Of a stretch of 14,917 nt of DNA, positions 8,992 through 13,452 are shown piece after piece; within the stretch, counting starts at the first letter, position 1, and each line of letters begins with the position of its first letter. Location: assembly GCA_016779015.1 (NCBI GenBank), contig JADHOK010000023.1, forward strand, positions 1 through 14,917, read 5' to 3'. Source of the DNA: PS1 clade bacterium (lineage in GTDB: Bacteria; Pseudomonadota; Alphaproteobacteria; RS24). Both the position numbers and the translations under genes were made by a program. The notes under the pieces were generated by a model, which did not search any database, was not told where the DNA came from, and was given only the letters and a program-made list of their open reading frames with translations.

Positions 8992-9941
8992 CGCCGGAAG
9001 CACGCCCGATGGATATGACCGGTGCGCCGGATTGGTTGGCCGCGCTGCCGCCTTTGCGGGGCAAGCTGATGGCGGGTGTCACGCTGGCTGATATTTGCTG
9101 GTTCCGGGTTGGCGGCCCAGCCGATTTGGTATTCATGCCGGCCGATACAGATGATTTGTCGACTTTCCTCGCCGCCCTGCCCGAAGAGGTGCCGCTGACC
9201 CTATTGGGTGCGGGCTCCAATGTGCTGGTGCGCGATGGCGGTATTCGCGGGGCGGTCATCCGTCTGGGCGCGGCCTTTGGCGCGGTGACGCAAACCGGCG
9301 ACACTGAATTGACGGCGGGTGCAGCGGCATTGGATGTGCGTGTGGCGCGGGCCGCCGCTGACGCTGCCCTGTCGGGCTTGTCTTTCTATCGCGGCATCCC
9401 CGGCGCCATTGGCGGTGCCGTGGCGATGAATGCCGGTGCTTATGGCGGCGAGACCGGCGATGTGCTTGTCGAGGTCGAATGGCTCAACCGCCAAGGCGAG
9501 AAGCATGTCAGTGCAGCCAATCAGCTTGACCTTTCCTATCGTCACAACGGCCATGACGGTTTTGCCGTTTACACCAGCGCGCGCTTCAAAGGCGTCGCCG
9601 GCGACAAAGCCAAAATCATCGCTGAGATGGAAACGATTTCCGAACAAAGAGAAGACAGCCAGCCGGTGAAAGCGCGCACCGGCGGCAGCACGTTCAAAAA
9701 TCCGGACGGCGCCGACCCGGACGGTCTGAAAGCTTGGAAGCTTATCGACGCCGCGGGTTGCCGCGGTTTGCGCGTCGGCGATGCGCAAGTCTCAGAGCAG
9801 CATTGCAATTTCCTCATCAATCACGGTATGGCGCGCGCCGCCGATTTGGAGGCGCTGGGCGACATGGTCTGCGATCGGGTGCGCGATAATAGTGGTGTCC
9901 AATTGCAGTGGGAAATCAAACGCTTAGGAGAAGCCGCATGA
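8988..9941 (+). CDS. murB: UDP-N-acetylenolpyruvoylglucosamine reductase MurB (type II-like)
   Basis: FAD- and NADPH-dependent reductase that makes UDP-MurNAc, the substrate of MurC. The 317-residue length and motifs fit the shorter type II form rather than E. coli type I. Visible are WFRVGGPADLVFMP from residue 38, the FAD-binding LGAGSNVLVRDGG from 73, FYRGIPGAIGGAVAMNAG from 133, AYGGETGDV, SYRHNG from 183, and GGSTFKNPDG from 232, in which Ser234 is the expected proton-donating serine. QWEIKR near the C-terminus contains Glu309, the expected catalytic glutamate. ATG 8988 forms an ATGA overlap with murC and has TTGGAGGG at 8974-8981. MurA, the preceding enzyme, is not in the window, which is usual. 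Confidence 0.97.
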   Translation: MTPEARPMDMTGAPDWLAALPPLRGKLMAGVTLADICWFRVGGPADLVFMPADTDDLSTFLAALPEEVPLTLLGAGSNVLVRDGGIRGAVIRLGAAFGAVTQTGDTELTAGAAALDVRVARAAADAALSGLSFYRGIPGAIGGAVAMNAGAYGGETGDVLVEVEWLNRQGEKHVSAANQLDLSYRHNGHDGFAVYTSARFKGVAGDKAKIIAEMETISEQREDSQPVKARTGGSTFKNPDGADPDGLKAWKLIDAAGCRGLRVGDAQVSEQHCNFLINHGMARAADLEALGDMVCDRVRDNSGVQLQWEIKRLGEAA

Positions 9942-10849
9942 GTGCGAAGCCGCATATCGCTGTGCTGATGGGGGGCTGGTCGCCGGAACGCGAGATCAGT
10001 CTCATCTCGGGCGAGAAATGCGCGGCGGCCTTGCGCGCGCTCGATTATCAGGTCAGCGAGGTCGATGTGACGCGCCAGCTTGACACGCAATTGGCGCAAC
10101 TGCGCCCCGATATTTGCTTCAACGCGCTGCACGGTGTCGGCGGCGAGGATGGCGAAGTGCAGGGCCTGCTGGAAGTGCTGGAAATTCCTTATACTCATTC
10201 GGGTGTGCGCGCATCGGCGCTGGCCATGGACAAGCATTTGTCGAAACAAATTTTTGCCGCCGCCAGTCTGCCCGTGGCGTCATCCTTGCTGGTCGAAGAA
10301 GGCGTCAGCGACCACCCAATGGTGCCGCCCTATGTGGTCAAGCCGGTCAATCAGGGGTCCAGTGTCGGCGTTGAGATTATCCACGACGGCAGCAATGCAG
10401 TGCCCGACAGTCTGACTTCAAAAGGTTGGGCGTTTGATGGCGTCGCCATGGTTGAGGAATATATCGCCGGTCACGAATTGACCTGCGGCGTGATGGGCGA
10501 CACGGCTTTGGATGTGATGGAAATCGTGCCGGTCAATGGCTGGTATGACTATCGCGCCAAATATGACGATGGCGGCTCGCGCCATGACTGTCCGGCTGAT
10601 ATTGACGCCGCGCTGGCGGCGCGCATTCAAGACATCAGTTTGCAGGCGCATATGCTCCTCGGTTGTCGCGGTGTCACCCGCGCCGATTTCCGCTACGACG
10701 CCGATGCGGAAACTCTGGTGCTGCTCGAAATCAACACCCAGCCCGGCATGACGCCGGTCTCGCTGGTGCCTGAAATGGCCGCGCATCGCGGCATTGATTT
10801 TAATCATTTAGTACAATGGATTGTGGAGGATGCCTCATGCCGAAGATGA
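9938..10849 (+). CDS. ddl: D-alanine:D-alanine ligase Ddl
   Basis: ATP-grasp ligase joining two D-alanines; the dipeptide is used by MurF. With ATG 9938 the product is 303 residues, similar to E. coli DdlB (306). Motifs are LMGGWSPEREISL from residue 10 (Glu19 matching the first D-Ala-binding Glu), LHGVGGEDGEVQGLLE from 64, IPYTHSG, VVKPVNQGSSVGV from 133, EEYIAGHELT, the omega loop YDYRAKY at 203-209 and LLEINTQPGMTP from 262. Tyr209 corresponds to the residue that marks D-Ala-D-Ala rather than D-Ala-D-Lac ligases. An upstream in-frame codon at 9908 would extend into murB by ten residues, but TAGGAGAAG (9925-9933) and the ATGA overlap with murB select 9938. The last codons (TTA, GTA, TGC, CGA, AGA) are unusual for this cluster and overlap the ftsQ translation signals. 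Confidence 0.96.
   Translation: MSAKPHIAVLMGGWSPEREISLISGEKCAAALRALDYQVSEVDVTRQLDTQLAQLRPDICFNALHGVGGEDGEVQGLLEVLEIPYTHSGVRASALAMDKHLSKQIFAAASLPVASSLLVEEGVSDHPMVPPYVVKPVNQGSSVGVEIIHDGSNAVPDSLTSKGWAFDGVAMVEEYIAGHELTCGVMGDTALDVMEIVPVNGWYDYRAKYDDGGSRHDCPADIDAALAARIQDISLQAHMLLGCRGVTRADFRYDADAETLVLLEINTQPGMTPVSLVPEMAAHRGIDFNHLVQWIVEDASCRR
10823..10829 (+). promoter_or_regulatory. Ribosome binding site that fixes the ftsQ start
   Basis: GTGGAGG lies seven bases before ATG 10837, within the last codons of ddl. The in-frame ATG 10816 precedes this site and ATG 10846, although it forms an ATGA with the ddl stop, is 16 bases away. The best-spaced start is therefore 10837. Confidence 0.65.
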
Positions 10850-11757
10850 CGCAGAAAAACAGCGCCGGCAAAGCGCTGGTTAAATCGAGCGCGACCACTA
10901 TTTCGCGCTTGATGAGTTTGCTTATCTCGGTGCTGGCAACGCCGTTTAATCTGATTTTTATCGGCCTGCGCATCATCTGGTCAGGTCGTCGCCTACGCTT
11001 GGCCGCCATTGCGTTGACGCTGGTTGCGGTGACGGCGCTTATCTTTCGCGTCGAGAGTTTCAGTCCGGTCGCCGATATGGTGCGCGGCCAAACGCATAAA
11101 ACCACCGCCTCGGCGGGCTTTAAGGTCAATGATATTACCGTTGAGGGGCGCAAGCGCACGCAACGCAAAGACCTGCTGGCGGCGATTGATATCGGCCAGA
11201 ACGACCCGATTTTCGCCATCGACCTGCCTTCCGTGCATGCCCGTATCGAGGCCTTGCCTTGGGTGGAAAAAGCCGTCGTGCTGCGCCGTCTGCCCAATAT
11301 TATTCATATCGATTTGACCGAGCGCGAGCCGTTCGCTTTTTACAAAGCTGGCAATGATTCAGCGCTTATCGACCGCAAGGGCGTCACCATTACGCGTCAT
11401 CATTTGGCACCATTCGGCCATCTTCCGGTGTTCTCGGGCAAAGGCGCGACGCTGCGCGCCTCGGCTTTTATGGAAATGCTGCAGGCCTATCCGGTATTGA
11501 GAAACCGCATGGTCGCCGCGCATTGGAATAGCGGGCGTCGTTGGACGGTAACGCTCGACCATGGCGGGCAAGTGCATTTGCCGGCGCATGGGGTCTCCGG
11601 CGCGCTCGACCGACTGATGGTGCTGGAAAAAGAACGCCGCGTGCTGGCGATTGAAAATCAGGCGATTGATTTGCGCCTGCCGGACCGGGTGCTGCTGCGC
11701 CCGGCCAATGAACGCTCCAGCGTCTTTGATAGAGCACAGGGAGGAAGCGCCTCGTGA
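10837..11757 (+). CDS. ftsQ: Cell division protein FtsQ
   Basis: Inner-membrane divisome protein with a periplasmic POTRA domain; in E. coli it recruits FtsB and FtsL and regulates septal synthesis. From ATG 10837 it is 306 residues. After a basic N-terminus come two hydrophobic stretches, residues 25-48 and 53-70; the second, following GRRLR, is the better match to the single helix expected. The POTRA domain begins at FKVNDITVEGRKRT and continues through ALPWVEKAVVLRRLPN and IDLTEREPFAFY, followed by the FtsQ domain (LIDRKGVTIT, FSGKGA, MVAAHWNSGRRWTV, LDRLMVLEKER). Position between ddl and ftsA supports the call. It overlaps ddl by 13 bases and ftsA by four (GTGA). Confidence 0.95.
   Translation: MPKMTQKNSAGKALVKSSATTISRLMSLLISVLATPFNLIFIGLRIIWSGRRLRLAAIALTLVAVTALIFRVESFSPVADMVRGQTHKTTASAGFKVNDITVEGRKRTQRKDLLAAIDIGQNDPIFAIDLPSVHARIEALPWVEKAVVLRRLPNIIHIDLTEREPFAFYKAGNDSALIDRKGVTITRHHLAPFGHLPVFSGKGATLRASAFMEMLQAYPVLRNRMVAAHWNSGRRWTVTLDHGGQVHLPAHGVSGALDRLMVLEKERRVLAIENQAIDLRLPDRVLLRPANERSSVFDRAQGGSAS
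11739..11748 (+). promoter_or_regulatory. Strong ribosome binding site for the GTG start of ftsA
   Basis: The purine run GGGAGGAAG (from 11739) ends about six bases before GTG 11754. A strong site paired with a GTG start, plus GTGA overlap with ftsQ, supports this start. The first in-frame ATG is much further downstream and would remove the nucleotide-binding motif. Confidence 0.65.
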
Positions 11758-13025
11758 ACCTACCCATCGACCAGAACCGTTTTTCGAGAGTGCCGAGCAC
11801 CGCCTTGCGGCGCGGCACTATTGCGGCGCTTGATGTAGGCACGTCGAAAGTCGCCTGCCTGATTGGCGAGAATAGCGATGACGGGCAGGGCCGCAACATG
11901 GTCCGCATCTCCGGTTTCGGGCATCAGCTATCCGACGGCCTTAATGCCGGTCAGGTGACCGATATGCGTGCCGCTGAGGACAGTATTCGCGCCGCCGTCG
12001 ATGCGGCCGAGCGGATGGCCAATATGGAAGTGCGGCAAGTGGTTATCGGCCTGTCTGCCGCGCATCTTCAAAGCCGCATCTGCCAAGCCGATGTGCCGCT
12101 TAACGGTCATGCCGTCAGCGAGGAGCATATGACGGCTGCGCTGCGCCATGCCTATGAAGAGTTCTGGTCGGCTGATGGCGAAATTCTGCACGCAATCCCA
12201 ATCGCTTACGAGATTGATAACAGTCCGGGCATTGCCGACCCGCGCGGCATGTATGGCGACCGCCTGAAGGTCTCCATGCACATGATGTCAGCGCCCTCCG
12301 GTCCGGTGCGCAATCTGCTGGGCTGTATCGAGCAATGCCATTTGCAATGCGAGAAGCTGGTGGTCACGCCCTATGCCAGCGCGCTTTCAACCCTGATGCA
12401 GGACGAGCTTGACCTCGGTGTCTTGCATATCGATATGGGCGGCGGCACCACCAGTGTCAGTATTTTCTATGAAGGCGAGCCGCTTTACACAGCCGTGGTG
12501 CCGGTCGGCGGCAAACATATCACCGCCGATATCGCGCATGGGCTCAATGTGTCATTGGTGACGGCGGAACGCATCAAGACGCTTTATGGCAGCGCGCTGG
12601 CCACACCGGTTGGTGAACGCGAACAGTTTGAAGTGCCGGTGATTGGCGGCGACCATCAAACCCTGCCGCGCAGCGAACTGACAAAAATCATCCGCCCGCG
12701 CCTCGAAGAGACTTTTGAAATGGTGCTGGAGAAAATCAATAGCTCCGGCGTCGGTCATCTGGCCGGACGCCGTGCCGTGTTGACCGGCGGTGCGGCACAA
12801 TTAAACGGCGCGCCCGAATTGGCGCATACCGTGATGGAAAAACAAACCCGATTGGCCGCCCCCATGCGGCTCACTGGCCTGCCGGAAGCGGCAGCCAAAC
12901 CATCATTCGCCGCCTGTGCCGGTCTTTTGACTTATGCCGGGCGCAACCATGCCGATGCCGTGTTGGAGAAATCGACCAATAGCCCGCTCGGCTGGCTGAG
13001 CGATTGGCTGCGGAGGAATTTTTAG
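11754..13025 (+). CDS. ftsA: Cell division protein FtsA (actin-like membrane tether of FtsZ)
   Basis: Actin-family ATPase that anchors FtsZ filaments to the inner membrane and links them to the later divisome. The 423-residue product, about the usual 420, contains the phosphate-1 loop LDVGTSK at 26-32, the 1C domain (VVIGLSAAHLQS from 96 through LKVSMHMMSAP), the phosphate-2 loop HIDMGGGTTS at 225-234, VVPVGGKHITADIA from 248 and the adenosine motif LTGGAAQL at 343-350. The last ten residues, WLSDWLRRNF, form a short amphipathic basic helix as expected for the membrane-targeting sequence. Translation starts at GTG 11754, the only GTG start I assign here, overlapping the ftsQ stop. GGAGGAA in its last codons may serve the next frame. 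The TAG stop is 164 bases before the ftsZ start. Confidence 0.97.
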   Translation: MNLPIDQNRFSRVPSTALRRGTIAALDVGTSKVACLIGENSDDGQGRNMVRISGFGHQLSDGLNAGQVTDMRAAEDSIRAAVDAAERMANMEVRQVVIGLSAAHLQSRICQADVPLNGHAVSEEHMTAALRHAYEEFWSADGEILHAIPIAYEIDNSPGIADPRGMYGDRLKVSMHMMSAPSGPVRNLLGCIEQCHLQCEKLVVTPYASALSTLMQDELDLGVLHIDMGGGTTSVSIFYEGEPLYTAVVPVGGKHITADIAHGLNVSLVTAERIKTLYGSALATPVGEREQFEVPVIGGDHQTLPRSELTKIIRPRLEETFEMVLEKINSSGVGHLAGRRAVLTGGAAQLNGAPELAHTVMEKQTRLAAPMRLTGLPEAAAKPSFAACAGLLTYAGRNHADAVLEKSTNSPLGWLSDWLRRNF

Positions 13026-13193
13026 ATGATTGCAAGACTAAGAAACGTAGGTCCGAGGGAGATAAATCGAATGGGGACGACGCTGGTGTCGTTCCGGAAC
13101 AGGGCAGCCCTTGATTTGGGCGATGGCTGCGCTGTTTATCAAGCAACTGAAAACTCGCCCATTAATGGCGAGTCAAAAAGGAGAAAGCCATGA
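13026..13193 (+). CDS. Possible 55-residue small ORF filling the ftsA-ftsZ gap (uncertain)
   Basis: An open frame begins with ATG directly after the ftsA TAG and ends with a TGA that overlaps the ftsZ ATG as ATGA. A good Shine-Dalgarno, GGAGGAA (13012-13018), lies nine bases before the ATG after its GGAGG core. The predicted 55-residue product begins MIARLRNVGPREINR, ends ESKRRKP, is basic and has no membrane segment or motif I recognise. The geometry matches the coupled junctions elsewhere in the cluster. Against it, all eight arginine codons are AGA, AGG, CGA or CGG, while neighbours use almost only CGC and CGT; ATA and CTA also occur. The stretch also contains a hairpin and a palindrome. 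It may be a real short gene, a leader frame that couples ftsZ to ftsA translation, or a chance opening in a regulatory region. No function can be assigned. Confidence 0.3.
   Translation: MIARLRNVGPREINRMGTTLVSFRNRAALDLGDGCAVYQATENSPINGESKRRKP
13091..13100. repeat. 10-bp perfect palindrome upstream of ftsZ
   Basis: GTTCCGGAAC is its own reverse complement and lies 90 bases before the ftsZ start. It could be a dimeric regulator site, but a palindrome of this length can arise by chance in a region this size, and I do not recognise it as a known operator. Confidence 0.4.
13104..13130. repeat. Imperfect inverted repeat upstream of ftsZ
   Basis: GCAGCC (13104-13109) and GGCTGC (13125-13130) can pair across a 15-base loop; a competing small stem GCCC/GGGC (13107-13110 with 13118-13121) lies within. 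No T-run follows, so this is not a terminator. It overlaps the weak -35 candidate at 13111. Confidence 0.35.
13111..13140 (+). promoter_or_regulatory. ftsZp: Weak housekeeping-sigma promoter candidate for ftsZ
   Basis: TTGATT at 13111-13116 matches four of six bases of the -35 consensus. After an 18-base spacer comes TTTATC at 13135-13140, which matches only three of six at -10. Transcription would start near 13147, just before the hairpin at 13153-13173. The match is poor and this is offered only as the best candidate in the gap. Confidence 0.25.
13153..13173 (+). promoter_or_regulatory. Hairpin in the ftsZ leader next to the ribosome binding site
   Basis: ACTCGCC (13153-13159) pairs perfectly with GGCGAGT (13167-13173) around the seven-base loop CATTAAT. 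It ends four bases before AAGGAG (13178-13183), which is six bases before ATG 13190. Possible roles are protecting or processing the ftsZ mRNA, or limiting ribosome access. The GANTC site at 13170-13174 overlaps its 3' arm. The following run is AAAAAGGAG, not T-rich, so it is not a rho-independent terminator on the + strand. Confidence 0.55.
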
Positions 13194-13452
13194 GTATCCA
13201 ACTCACAGTCCCCCCGAAAAGGGAACTTAAACCAAGAATTGTCGTATTTGGAGTCGGCGGTGCCGGTTGCAATGCGGTCAATAACATGATTGCTGCGGGC
13301 CTCGAAGGTGTCGATTTTGTCGTCGCCAATACCGACGCCCAGTCACTGAGTAATAATTCTGCCGATCGGCGGATTCAAATCGGCTCCAAGCTAACCGAAG
13401 GTCTGGGTGCCGGTGCCGATCCGCAAATCGGTAAAGCCGCTGCGGAAGAATC
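13170..13452. promoter_or_regulatory. Cluster of four GANTC (CcrM-type) sites at the ftsZ start
   Basis: GANTC occurs at 13170-13174 (GAGTC), 13251-13255 (GAGTC), 13372-13376 (GATTC) and 13448-13452 (GAATC). By eye the rest of the window has only three, at 2899-2903, 4823-4827 and 11356-11360. In alphaproteobacteria GANTC is the target of the cell-cycle methyltransferase CcrM, and methylation with GcrA affects ftsZ transcription in Caulobacter. The clustering suggests similar control here, but the sequence alone does not show it. Confidence 0.5.

Larger units (their letters stand above)
13026..13189 (+). promoter_or_regulatory. ftsA-ftsZ intergenic regulatory region
   Basis: This is the only gap longer than three bases in the window. 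It holds the 10-bp palindrome at 13091-13100, an inverted repeat at 13104-13130, a hairpin at 13153-13173, one GANTC site and the ftsZ Shine-Dalgarno. Codon use and composition differ from the flanking genes. Separate transcription of ftsZ from its own upstream region is known in Caulobacter and other bacteria, so a dedicated ftsZ promoter here is plausible, though no strong consensus is visible. Confidence 0.55.

Noticed and set aside
13153..13183. Hairpin read as a rho-independent terminator after ftsA
   Set aside because: The stem is followed by AAAAAGGAG rather than a T-run on the + strand, and it sits in the ftsZ leader.
13150..13235. CtrA binding site near ftsZ
   Set aside because: Only isolated TTAA half sites (13162-13165 and 13227-13230) are present; no TTAA-N7-TTAA pair exists in the gap.
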